This document shows, piece after piece, positions 11,201-22,500 of a stretch of 64,000 nt of DNA. The translations under genes and the position numbers were made by a program. How positions within the stretch are numbered: the stretch's first letter is position 1; the number at the start of each line of letters is the position of its first letter. The notes under the pieces are model-generated. The model searched no databases, was not told the origin of the DNA, and saw only the letters and a program-made list of their open reading frames with translations. Source of the DNA: Yamagishiella unicocca (taxonomy: Eukaryota > Chlorophyta > Chlorophyceae > Chlamydomonadales > Volvocaceae); contig BDSL01000106.1 in assembly GCA_003116995.1 (NCBI GenBank), positions 248,001 to 312,000 of the forward strand, written 5' to 3'.

Positions 11201-13343
11201 GGGGGATAATAGTACCTGCTGATACTTCTCGGTGGGGATATAAACGCCACTCTTCTCGCGCTGGCTGACGAGCTCCATGCGCAGCTTTTCCATCTCGCTC
11301 GACATCTCCCTGATCATGGCCGTCTTCGAGATTTTCTGGTTCACCTCCGGCCGGTTGCGAATGTTCTTGGCCCTGCAAACGTTATGGGCACACAAATTGA
11401 TGAAATTCACTCGCCGACGTGCTGATCATACACAAAAACTTAGAAACGCACGTAAATATCGTGGTGTACTCTAACCGAAGTAGTACTTTCTGTTGTACAG
11501 CGGTGTTACGTACACGCTTGCTACCGCCCTGGCGGGTAAACCAACAAACGTGCACCCACCTGTGCGCGTAGTCGAGGGTGCTAATGGTCTCTTCTTGACA
11601 CTGAACTGTGGGCGCAATGGTGGCGATGATGCACGTCTTCGTTTTGCCGCCGAGCGATTCGCGCAGGAGCCGCGTTAGCTTGGAGTCACGGTACGGCACA
11701 TGGCCGGAGTGCTCCACGAGCGCCGTGATCACGCGGCCTAGCGTGAGCAGTGACTGGTTAATGGAGCCAGCCTCGCGCGCTCGGCCATCCTTTGCACCAG
11801 AGCGTGAGATATTCTCGCTGCCGGCAAGGTCCACCAGGTTTAACTTTCCAACCTGCACACCCGTAAACCGTTTACGTTATGGGCATCCATCCATAACAAC
11901 TCCAACTTGCGCGATGGCGAGTGATGGACCGGGTAGCGTCCGGGGCGGTGCCGCGCACTTGGAACAATACATAAAACAGAGGCCGTCTATCCATATGTGC
12001 CAAATACTCACTTTCACGACGTCCTCGCCCTCCGTTGTCACCTCACGCATGTGGATGGTTATCGAGAACACTGAGTGGCTGCGACTTGAGCGCTTGTTCA
12101 GCAGAGTCTCGGCCGTGCGCCGTTTAGCGGTGCCCCGGTCCAGCACCTAACCATAAAGCCACGTCCATCAGATTGGGCACGACAGGCGGGGTTCTTGTTG
12201 TGTACTGAAGTGCCGTCAAACAGGAGGTGTGAGTCTTCGTACGCGTGCGATGGTGCGTGCACCACATAGATGTTTACTTGCGTTCGGATATGAGGCGCTT
12301 CGTCAGCATTAAGGCATTGTATGGCCGGTATGCAGATCCGCCCCATCCCAAACGTGCGCATAAATTCCCATTAAGACCATGTATGAATGCAATGATGTAT
12401 GTGTCGTCGGGCGGGAGGTGTGGTTGACGCGCGTAGTGTGAAGGATGCCCTCGCGAGGATGATCATTTGATGCATGTTCCTTCTAGGAAAGTTGTACAGA
12501 GTAACTGCCACGGTCCGCACCTGGTAGATCTCCGTCGCACTTTTGACAACCACCTCCTCCAGCCCCTGTACAACTACTCCATTGCGATCCTCCAGCAGTC
12601 GGAGACGCTTGCTGTCGTCCTTGAGTTCGTCAAATGATAGCAGATCCGTCAGCTCCTCGTTGTACAGCTCAAGGAATGTAACCTTGACAGTTGAGTCGGT
12701 GTTATTGGCCTCAATCGTGTCAAACACTTGTTTGATCGAGCGCGGAATGACTCCCGCCTCAGCTGACAGGCTTTTGCCGTCGTCGCTGCGGCGTGGCCCA
12801 CCCTCCATCGTGTAGGTTTTGCCGGTACCGGTTTGCCCGTAGGCGAATATGGTGCAATTGAAGCCCTCCATCACCTCCTGGACGATTGGCACAATCGCCT
12901 GCTTATACAGTTTCTCCTGTGAGGCGTCGCAGCTGAACGCCTGCAAGTTTGTCCGCGGCCTGGTCGTTATACGATAGCTACCGACGCCAATTGCCAGCCT
13001 GTCAATCGCACAGACGAACACGTCCTGCTAATCACAACATTTTGCGAACACTCGCCTTGTCAAAACGGAAAGTCCTGCTCATCTGCTTGCCGCCGACGTT
13101 TTGATACAGCGTGACCTCTCGCAGTGCCTCATTGCAAGAGATGACCTGCGGCGTCCTTTCTGCGATCTCCTTGTCGCTCAAAGGCCTGCAACAATACCGC
13201 TAGTGCGTGAGTGAGTCCAGGGAGAAAGTGAGGCTGCTGCTTTTCTACCTCCCAGCGCACCTGCATCTTAACAAAACCTGCACGTTGACGCCCTCGTGCT
13301 CTCCGGGCCCTGGACACGGTTTGGCAACGGGTGCTTCCGCCAT
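8251..13343 (-). CDS. KIN5: Kinesin-5 (BimC/Eg5 family) mitotic motor, complete
   Basis: Thirteen exons in consistent phase give 1,093 aa: 13261-13343, 13056-13185, 12521-12940, 12012-12146, 11560-11852, 11216-11372, 10937-11071, 10468-10731, 9596-10333, 9313-9486, 9031-9235, 8659-8879, 8251-8577. The ATG sits in a GCCATGG context. The N-terminal motor has [10 protein letters not shown], the P-loop GQTGTGKT (residues 106-113), switch [10 protein letters not shown] (228-236) and switch II DLAGSE (264-269). The neck [14 protein letters not shown] is diagnostic of kinesin-5. A long coiled-coil stalk follows, then a tail segment resembling the plant BimC box ([14 protein letters not shown]) and a Ser/Pro-rich end. 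By family it is a homotetrameric plus-end motor that slides antiparallel spindle microtubules. Intron 2 uses a GC donor (AAG|GCGAGT). The acceptor before exon 12 (AAAG|CC) is atypical. The BimC-box Thr-Pro is Cys-Pro here. Confidence 0.96.
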
Positions 13344-14149
13344 GGCTTGCAACTATGCTGTCCAAGTGGCAACCGCGCAGCTCCGCCACGAAACGTTGCC
13401 GGTAACCAAGTGTCAGTTATCTTATTGCATAAGTCAAATCTATATTCGGTGCGGGGATGCGCAAACAGCTGAAAAGTGAAAGCTGTTCTACGTATTTTAA
13501 AAGATTTGTCGCCAGAAACAAAATTCGAGCAACGGTCCACTATAACATTTAGACCATGCCGCGTTACTGGCTGTGACAGATTCCTGTTAGCAAAGGGCCT
13601 CACAAAGGGCGCGGACTTGGCATGGCGTGGATTCCAATCCGTACGCATTCAGCCTCGAGTTGATCCCAGCCGCATGCCACTTCAGGCACGCAGCCTGATT
13701 GAGGAACATTGTAATTTGTCCTTGCATAATGCTATACTGTATAAGGTTATACTTGCGCGGAAGTCGTTTCGTGACAGATGTAGGGATGAACAAGGAAAGG
13801 AGTTTTTGTCCTATTCCTGCTCCAAAAATACTTAGTTCGGGGCCTTTGGAACCTGCAGAAGCATGTCTCGTATACCTCGACCGTGTGGTGGTCGTCTTCA
13901 GAGCTTTCAGGGGACTTGTGTTTCGCGAGGGGCCATCATGGCAGGAGCTGCTGTATCGACGGAAAGGCTGCAACCTGTGTGAACACCTGTGGTCAGATGT
14001 ATGGGATAACGCAGAGGTTTGCTCCCTTCTGCAGCATGAGGGCCAGGTAGGCCCGTGCAGGCCCGTGTAGGGCTATGGTTTCAGGAGGAGGGATGGCAAC
14101 CTAGGCGGATTGGGGTAACGGGCCGCTCACGGTATATGGATGCCGAGAG
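13344..14149. other. Upstream region of kinesin-5; no gene seen
   Basis: Open frames here are short or antisense to one another, with no recognisable domain. An AT-rich patch (TATAGA on the minus strand near 13441-13446) lies about 100 nt above the kinesin ATG and could be a weak TATA element. Confidence 0.4.
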
Positions 14150-14345
14150 CTTGGATTAAGATGCGGTGACACAGGATTAGATTAGAGGCGTCATGGATTA
14201 GGATGCGGTTGGCCTCGGATTGGGTTGCCGTGGGTCCAGATTGGGTTGCAGTGGGCACGGATTAGGTTGCAGTGGCCACGGATTAGGTTGCAGTGGCCAC
14301 GGATTAGGATGCGGTTCTTCGCGGATTAGGATTACGTTGTCGTGG
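14150..14345. repeat. Degenerate 21-bp tandem repeat (GATTAGGTTGCAGTGGCCACG)
   Basis: About eight head-to-tail units of roughly 21 bp occur, each starting GATTAGG or GATTGGG. Two adjacent units (about 14258-14300) are identical and the outer ones diverge. It lies between genes. The GATTAGG core is not the algal telomere repeat TTTTAGGG. Confidence 0.8.
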
Positions 14346-14943
14346 ATTGGACTTCCTGAACGGATTGTGAGCGCGGGGGGGGGGTCGGATTAGGAAGGGT
14401 TGCCATCCCTCCGTTTCAGGTGGGTCTGGTGGTTGAGAAGCCCCTAACAGCCCGTCCTGGGGGAATCAGAAGTCTTGCCGCAGCACCTCCGTTTAAGTTC
14501 GACTACATGAAGAAAGCCAGGGGCCCAATTGGTTTAGGCCATATGTAAACCAATTGATATTAGGCGTGGATATGCAGTAACGGGCTCGTAACAAGACGCA
14601 GCCAGACTGGAACAGAGCGTTAGGTCGTGTTCAGACGTTCCGAAATCGCCGCCTGGCCGCCGCTGTTGACATTACTACTAATCATGAACACAATATCCGG
14701 TACTTGCTAACTGGTGGCCGTAGGGTTTGCTTTCACCACGTTACGTTGCTGCCCAGCGCCCTCAACCACGACCGGCTCCTTGCAGTGGCCATCCGCTGCA
14801 TGCGTTCTCTTACTTAAGTCCATAGGCATCGACGGTCAAATGCAGACAGCTTGGCTCCTCCTGGAGAATTTGCTATGTTTTTGCAGGTGACCGTCATCTA
14901 GGTTTCCAGTGACCCAACTGATCCCAAGGCCACGGCAACGGAC

Positions 14944-15078
14944 GTTGTTGTAACGGTTACAGTGGGTTCCAGACCAAGAGGTAGAACCATCGGGCACATC
15001 GCCTGACACTGAGGAAGACGGAGGAAACAAAGACCGACGTGCACCGGAACAAAGGCAAACCACCAGAACACCAAATCG
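14944..15078 (-). repeat. Dispersed 135-bp repeat, copy 1
   Basis: The reverse complement matches 29500-29634 over 135 bp with four mismatches (about 97% identity by eye). No terminal inverted repeats or target-site duplication are obvious. An open frame crosses the element on both copies (CTSVFVSSVFL...RRCARWFYLL), but no protein family is recognised. It is probably a fragment of a repeat or transposable element. Confidence 0.85.
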
Positions 15079-15632
15079 ACAGGCCGTAGGCACACAGAGA
15101 AGCAGCCAGTACCCCAGGGGGAATTTGCACTAGAGGCTCCCCTACCAGGAACCGACCACCAACCAACCTAACCGCCCAGCAACCGACGAACCAGTGAAGC
15201 GCCGCAACGATGCAAGCATCGGGACCAGCCGCCTCTCATCCCAAAAAGCACGGACCCCAAGCAGGGCTCAGCGCGCATATAGAACCGGAAAGTAAGAAGC
15301 ACGGGAAGCCCCGCTCCCCAAGACAACCCGGACAGGTCACGAATCCACCAGTACCTCAGCCGGTCCTCCGCACACAAGGCGACTGGCGACAACCCGCAAG
15401 AAAGGATGCCGAGGCCCCATTGCATCCCAGCCTTTCTGGGGAAGCCCCAACGCAGCGGGACGTTATGCGGACAGCCTGCATCTTTTATATGCGGAACTGA
15501 CACAGCAAGTGCCTTCTCTCCACTGTATCGGTATACGACGTACTGAAACGCATCAATGATTGACGAGCCAAGTTCCATAGTGCGCAAACACATAGCGCAT
15601 TAGGGCCAGGTTCCTCTATACACACATCATTC

Positions 15633-15678
15633 GGCATCGCTAACGCTAGTTTGCGAGGCGTTGGCATCGCTAACGCTA
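15633..15678. repeat. Short direct repeat GGCATCGCTAACGCTA, two copies
   Basis: The 16-mer occurs at 15633-15648 and again at 15663-15678. It may mark the end of a small inserted element, because repeat-rich sequence lies on both sides. Confidence 0.7.
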
Positions 15679-15707
15679 ACCCAATGGGAAGGCTTAGTTT
15701 TCGCTCT

Positions 15708-15729
15708 GTGGGCCAGATATCTGGCCCAC
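15708..15729. repeat. Perfect 22-bp palindrome centred on GATATC
   Basis: GTGGGCCAGAT is followed directly by its reverse complement ATCTGGCCCAC. There is no loop, so it would be a cruciform or dimeric-protein site rather than an RNA hairpin. It lies in the 3' flank of the kinase-like gene, next to the duplicated 46-mer. Confidence 0.85.
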
Positions 15730-15733
15730 CATT

Positions 15734-15840
15734 GTGGTCTCGGATCAAGAGATATCAGTGTCCCGGGGCACAAGAACGGAAGACCTGGTTCACGGTGGTC
15801 TGGGTTCAAGGGAAATCAGTGTCCCGGAGCGCAAGAGCAG
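15734..15840. repeat. Imperfect 46-bp direct duplication
   Basis: Copies at 15734-15779 and 15795-15840 share GTGGTCT...ATCAGTGTCCCGG...CAAGA and are separated by 15 bp. They belong to the repeat cluster directly downstream of the kinase-like gene's stop codon. Confidence 0.75.
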
Positions 15841-15859
15841 TGCCGAAGCATCTAGCTCA

Positions 15860-18800
15860 CTAATCACTTTCAGAGGGCCAGTCCGTGTAGGTGCCGCCCT
15901 CATGGGTGCCGGGATCAGGATAAGGGCGGCGCCATTCACCGCCGCTTTGCGGATCACCAGTTGGCAATTCCACATCATTCGCCCAGTGGTGCGCGCACAT
16001 AAGCTGACCCTTGTCCGTCACGTTAAGCCCGCAGCAAGGCGTCTTTTGACGGTAGGCCTTGGGCTTGAAGCTACGGGGATGTCCATAGCGAAGTGTCCAC
16101 TCGAAGCCCTTGTTGATCATATCTGCATGGGCAAGGCCACGGAGGCCGCGGAGGCCACAAAAATGATAACGGTACACCATCAACTGCCAGAGCGCTAACA
16201 AGAGCCTTCGCGGCAGATGTCTTTCCGATCCGCGCAATACCGCAACTGCCACGGCCTAGACCCGCCCACCACGGCAGCTCACCTGCCGCGCGTCGTTGCA
16301 GCACGTCAGCACTCGAGAGGAAAGGGAAACCGTATTCCACCTGAACCTCCTTGGCAGTCATGCCGCTGAGCTTTGTGAGGCACTTTCGCATCTGCGGGTC
16401 GTAGTTGGTGCCGATCCTACCGTCCTCCACATAACACCGGTAGTCGAGCACCACCATGGGGTTTATCGATCTTCGCAACTTAGCATGCCGGACCTTGAAG
16501 GCAACGTTGCCGCCCCACCTGGCGTAACGTACGGCCAACAGGGAGGAGCAAGGGAGCACGAGGAGTTGTCGACAACGAAACAACACGGGCGAACGGTTGA
16601 TGTGGCCCTTTAAGGTCGCCCCATTTTACCACATGCGCTTTCCAACCTTACGTACGCCCGCCCGCTATGATGCCTCACGTCCTCGCATGCGAATCGACCT
16701 CACCGGATCACCATATTCTTCTGAGTGCCGGGCAGGAAGATGGAGTCCATCGCGCAATTGACCCAGCTGAACTTCAACGCCTGCAGGTTGTCGATCAGCT
16801 TCAGCTGGCCCGTCTCCGTCATGAACACGTTCTGTGAGTGCCGGTCGCACTGGCTGCTGAGCAGGTCGTACATCGCCGCCCGCACCACAAGCGTCTTATT
16901 TAGCTTCTCTCCCATCACCGACTTCAAACTTCCGGTGACAAAGGCGCGTGTGCGTTTGTACGACACTTGGTTGAGCGAGAGCCCCTCAGCGCGCTCCATC
17001 CAAAGGCCGTCCCACCACACGTGCAGACCGTGACCAGGCACCACGGCGTTCACCCGGGCGGGCCACACCTGCGCCGCAACGGTTACGGTAGCTTGGCGTG
17101 AGCAGGCAGCGTGCTATTGCAGCTCATTACGCCACCGGTGTCTTTCGTACTATACGCCTTTCGTTACACCAGCCGGCAACTAAATACGGCGTTAAGGCGC
17201 ACGGCTGCAGATACAAGGGCACCCAGTGCATCCTGACTTGCTTTCAGCTGGGCTCAGGACAGGCTAGGCTTAGGACGAGCGGAGGGAAAGGAGGGTTCCG
17301 CCCGCCATGCAACTTTAGCCACCCAGTTTCCAGGCGCAGCAGACACGTGGGACTCCCTCACACAGCGCCAAGGAGCGCCGTGCAACATGCAGTCCAAGGC
17401 ATCGATGTGTAGACACAAGAAAGGCATTCTGTCTCGCGGTGGGCCTGGACCATCCACTCCCTAGTGAGCCCCGCATGGAGGAAAGGGTCGACAACGCTCA
17501 GAGAAGCCACTGGCGCAAGCATCCTGAGCGTCCCCTCCGTCTCAGTCGCGTCGCGCACCTTAATGGTCACATCCATGAGACCGCAATCCTCCATCACTTT
17601 CTGCTGCGCGAGGAGGAACTGCACCGCCTTGGCACCCTCGCCCGTATTGCTGCAGCGCCAACTGAACGTGCCATGGACCTTGTCGATAGGCATGCACCAC
17701 ACCTTGACCACAGCCTTCTTGTTCGAATTGGGTAGATCTACATGTCGGTTGGGTGAACTCCGAGTTACGTGGAGGGCGACGCTTTGATTGGTTGTGCTAT
17801 AAGGTATCGATACCAGCAGGCAAATAAAACCGCGACAAGGGCAAGGAAAAAAGGCCCACGGGCTTGCAAAGGCAGTGGCGAGCCAATGCGCGTTGTCCAA
17901 CTTTGGACCAGCCTCCAATACGACGAAGACCGGCGCCCAAACGGTCCTGCTGATGGCTGTGGTGCGCTTTTGTGCTTAAAGCTCCAGGGAAGGCCGTCCC
18001 GCAAGCCCGCGGGTGGATGTCATACCCAAGCACCGCTGCGCCGCTCCTTTGCAGCTAGGACTAGAGGCCCCAACCCCTTTTCCTGCCCCCAGAGCACCCA
18101 ATCCCGAACCTGCCAGAACCCCTCCCTTGGGCATGTAGCGGGAGCCGCGTGTCAGCCGTACTATGAGGACGTGAGACGGGAGGACAAAGGGCGTAGTGCA
18201 TCGGCAATCTCACCAGCTAGAAACAGCCATTCCGGAGACGCGCCAACTTCTGCTCGCATGTTCTCTCCCAGCGCCGATGTAACAACACCCTGGAGCGGCA
18301 CGACTTGGGTGTCGCATCCGTAGCACTCCGTACAGTTCCGCTTGGTTGACTTCTCTTGGATTTCCTCTTTGAGGGGCATGATTCGGAACTTGAAGTCCGG
18401 CGGCACATACATCTCCTCCTTCTCCTTGCCGTCCTGCAGCGCCCTGCCACCCGAAGATCTGGCCGACACCCCTAGTTCCCCTGCCATTGGCCCAGTCTCT
18501 GCCGATGATGCCGATGCTCCTGACGCAATGAATGACGTCTCATCGCCATCCTGGAACGAGCCCTGGGCCAGGAGCCGCCGGCCCTCTGGCTTGCCCGTAT
18601 GGCACGTCTGACACAAGTAGCAGTCATCGATATGGGGCAAGGACGCCTGATGGGAGGCAATCAGAGCCACATGTAAGAGATTGATGGGTGAAGGACAGAG
18701 GGCGGCAGCCGCTGGGGTGAGGGCTCAGGACGTGACGTGGGTATGCACAGTCGCGTCAGTCGCTTTCGTGCCCTTAATTTCAGCTGTACTGGTGGATCTC

Positions 18801-18879
18801 TTACCGTAGCTATTGCTGCGCCAAGAAGGATCCACAGCAAGGTAAGCGCCCATCGGGCACCGCGCAACGGTGCGCCCAT
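15860..18879 (-). CDS. Secreted/lumenal atypical kinase-like protein (FAM20 / PI4K-like motifs)
   Basis: Six phase-consistent exons (18805-18879, 18214-18646, 17451-17737, 16704-17068, 16283-16518, 15860-16122) give 552 aa. Exon 1 is a clean signal peptide (MGAPLRG, then ALTLLWILLGAAIA). The next region has paired cysteines (CYLCQTC, CTECYGC). A kinase-like core follows: AVVKVW with Lys181 as the candidate ATP lysine, a hinge-like LWMERAEGLSL, a catalytic loop CDRHSQN (Asp340, Asn345) and LIDN (Asp358) in the place of DFG. DRH..N and (I/L)DN are seen in FAM20-type secretory kinases and PI3/4K-like folds, not canonical protein kinases. The C-terminus holds a Cys pair and CAHHW. I infer action in the secretory pathway or outside the cell. 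The exon 3 donor (ATG|GTCCAG) is the weakest joint. The substrate is unknown. Confidence 0.75.
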
Positions 18880-19563
18880 CAAGGACGCTTGGCAAGGCAG
18901 GGCGCGTCTACCTAAGTCGCTCAGAGCAAGGTCATGGCGCACGTATCACTTGCTCGATAAGCCACGGCAAGGTCTTACTAGCGTTCTTGCTGCTGCCGCT
19001 AAGCAGTTGCGCAGTTGCGACGGACCGACGAGAAACTATGAGATCAAATAATACCTTCATATACTATATTTACCCAGACCCGTCGTGTCCATGTACCCAG
19101 AAGATAGATGGAGCTGGTCGGTCGCAGAATTCGACGCGATTGGAATGTACGTACGAAGGGTCGCGTAAGCGATAGTTCCGCGTACTTCACACATGTAATA
19201 TTTCATTTGGGTGTTGGCGTATTACAAAGGCATTGCGATTTGTATACTGGTAGCAAGAGACATTCGCTATTGTTGTTTGGGACATCTTTTGGGTTATCCC
19301 AAGTGCATTCATACATGTGAACATTTATCGAAAGCCAAGTGATGTTGCGGCCTATGCCTACGAAATTTACGCGTCCAGGACGGCAAAGGATTGATTAGCT
19401 TTCCATGCTGATGATTGCGGATCCCTTCTTTCGCATTTATAGAGCATAGAAGGCAGCTAGCTGCGAAGCTATCAGAGGATTGCGCGTGGGTGAACAGAAG
19501 CTTCGGCTTCACGTTGCACCGTGGCATCAACGCACCGGCAGACAGGTTCCTGTTACAATTTCA
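18880..19563. other. Divergent promoter region between the kinase-like and hydrolase genes
   Basis: About 680 bp separate two head-to-head start codons. The centre (about 19040-19320) is distinctly AT-rich compared with the flanks. No clear TATA box, repeat or RNA gene was seen. Shared regulation is possible but not shown. Confidence 0.4.
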
Positions 19564-22500
19564 ATGGACGGCCGTCCGGCAGCTGCTGCCGACGTGCCTA
19601 TGGATGCGGATCCTATACCTGCACCCGTCGTCCTGAACCTGGGCGGTGTAATGCCGTACATGGAGTATCGCAAGAAGCTGCGCTAGTAAGTGTTTTATGT
19701 GTGTGGGGCTCCGAGGATTCCTCAGGGGCTTGGTGGGGCGCCAAAGGGATCATTAGGAAGTGCTTGGTAGGAGGGGTCTGACCAGCGGAGCTGCAATTTA
19801 GAACCCGCGGAGGACGCGGGCGTTGCGTGCGGTGCAGTTGCATTTGCAGTAGCGTCCGTGCAGGCTGTGAGCGGGAACAGGGTGGCGACGTGTCTGCGTG
19901 AGATGCCATTTTGAACCGCCCAGCATCGGCACACTCCAGCCGTTTTATGGGCTTGCTTTGTGGAGGCGCAGGCCCGTGACTGTCCGGGTGGTGGGGCTAT
20001 GGCAGAATCCGCGAGTCGCTGCAAGCCTGCAAGCCCCCGCGTCGGGGGTAGGGCTCGCAACGGAGGGGAGAGAGCAAGGTGTAGAAGCGAGCAGCACCCA
20101 GCGATCAGGGGTGGAGGCGCTCGCCTCTGTGGGGGCGCGTGCAGTAGGCCGAGATGGACGCCGCACGAGGTGGAGGCGTGAGCGTGTTGAGTTGGTGGTC
20201 CCATGCGGGCGGATGAGTGCTTGAAAGGACGACGTTCCATGTTCCATTTTCAAAGCGGGAATGCATCGGTTGCGCACCTCGGCGAGCTGCATAGCCGCCG
20301 CACCGGCTTGCGGCCGCTCGGAAATGCCTGGGTCGTCGCCTTGTTTAAACCCTTGCGCAGCCTCACGGACGTCTGCGGTCGTAGTCAAGCGGGCTGGCGT
20401 GGGCTGGGCACTGGGTGGCCCCATTCAAACGCATAGGATGGCCTGCGCTTCGAGCCACTCCTGGAGTTCTGGACTCATCCATTCGCCGCCGCTGTCCCAG
20501 CGTAGTGCCCCATCACTCAGTGCGCGCTCCTCTGCCGGGTGCCATTGCTCATGGGCACCCAAGTGACCTCTGTCTCCCCTCCCGCCCGCCCCTCGGCATT
20601 GCACGACAGCTTCAACGGCTTGTACGTCGCGCCCAACACCTATCGGCTGCTGTTCATGCTCGTGGTGATCTTCGTGTTGTGGACTTTCGAGTCGGGCTTC
20701 GTCCACCGCTCGCCAAATTCGTACGACTTTGGCGTCATACTGTCCTTGTCGTACGACCTGCCCCGTGGCCTTAGCCCGGGCGCCGCGGTCGCCGTGATCG
20801 TCAACGTCGTCACCTACATCTTCATGCTGCTGACCGTATACCTGGTAGCAACACACGTCAACCGATACGACCCATTCATGCAGGCGAGTTCGTGCGCTTG
20901 GGCAGTCTGGCAGCCCTGTCGAGTGATGCGGGCGGTTCTGGGAAGTGGGCGCCTGTGGATTGGTGCGATCAATTCCATAGTCAAATAACTAAGGATGAAT
21001 AATTCAGTAGTCGCCATCCCACCAGCCTCCGGCTTGGCGCGCTGCGCCTGCTCGGGACCTCGACGGCGCCCGCGCTCCAAAGCGAAAGCCCACCTGCACG
21101 CCGCACCTCTGTCACAGGTCGCCTGCCTTCCTTCGCCTTTCAGCCGGGCGACACTCCGTCCGTTTCGGCTGCTTACCCGACACGGTATTCCGCTGCTCAC
21201 CCGACACGCCATCCCTCCCACCGCCTCCCCCACTCATGTCGCAGACGCTGTGTGTCCTGTGTGTCGTACTCTTCGCGGTCGTCCTCAGCCGACGGAACCG
21301 CCTGAACGAGGACGGCCACCCCAGCACCGCTGCGGATGAGGCCGAGAGCGACGCCCAAAAGGTCTTCCTGACGCAGGACATGGTGATGCAGGTCTTCGTG
21401 TGGGTGGCGCTCGTCCATATGGCGATCATTGCGGCGGTGCGGGCAGCCATGCCCGCCCTGGTCCGCCGAAACTGTGTGCTGACGGGCGCCCTCATCCTGG
21501 AACGCCGCGACCTGACCGATGCCGCCGCCGTGGCGTCACTCATCGCGTTTCCTCCCGGCTACAGTGTCGCGCCCGGGCGGCGGCTGGTGGCATGCTATGT
21601 ACGATACGTGTCGCCCTGGTAGGGCTGGTAGTAAGGGCTGGGCGGAGGCCAGGGGAGCTGGGCTGGCATGGGGTGTGACACAGAGCATCGGGAGGGAGGT
21701 GGAAAGGAACCCGTAGGGAGGAAACCCATAGGGGGGAACCCGTAGGGAGGAAATCCGTAGGGAGGAAATCCGTAGGGAGGAAATCCGTAGGGAGAGAGGG
21801 AGGGAGAGGGGCGCACGCAGGTCTCGAATTGTGCGAGGATGTGACGACTCGTCCAATGGGAAAGCAAGATGCCGTACTAGGGGGCTGGCGTCGGCGTCAT
21901 CATAGCTGGCAGAGCTCTATCTGCCCTCCCTGTACCACCCGCAACCGACACAGCGACTTACTTCTCGCGGCACGACTCCACTCCCGCCCTTCTTCCTGCC
22001 TGATGGATTCCGACCAGGTGGGCCCCTTTCCTCGGGCATCCGGAGGCCATCACATACGTGGGGGAAGTGGACAGCTCCGGCCACCCCACTGGCTACGGCG
22101 AGTGGCGCGACACGCACTGGCATGGCGAGCATCTGAACGGCTTCTGGTACGGCGGCCGACCCACGGGTCCCTTCCGAAGCCGTGAAACCGGTTCCGCGTC
22201 TGGGTTCATGAACCTGCGCATAGCCTACTTCCGCAACCGCGGCGAGTCGTTGCGCGACGCTGGGTGCTTGCCACGGCTCAAGCCGGTAAGGGAGCGGAGC
22301 GACAGCGAGGGTGGGAGAGAGGGCTGCGGGTGAACGATACGAGGAATGTCGCGGTTGCGGCGGAGCACTGAGACGCGTTGCAAGTACACAGCGGCAGCAG
22401 CAACTCGGCATCGCGCAGGGAGGCTCACGTGCTGCAGCAGCACCAGCAGCCGGTCCTGTTGACATCTTGTTGCGCGGCAAAGACCCCGACCCACATTCCA

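Noticed and set aside
14201..14345. Interstitial telomere repeat
   Set aside because: The unit is about 21 bp with a GATTAGG core. Volvocine telomeres use TTTTAGGG, and no tandem of that unit is present.
16071..16250. Alternative last exon frame of the kinase-like gene (LSFLWPPRPPWPCPC)
   Set aside because: It is less protein-like than the frame ending at 15860, which begins at ATGCAG|AT with the correct phase and contains a Cys/His-rich conserved-looking end.
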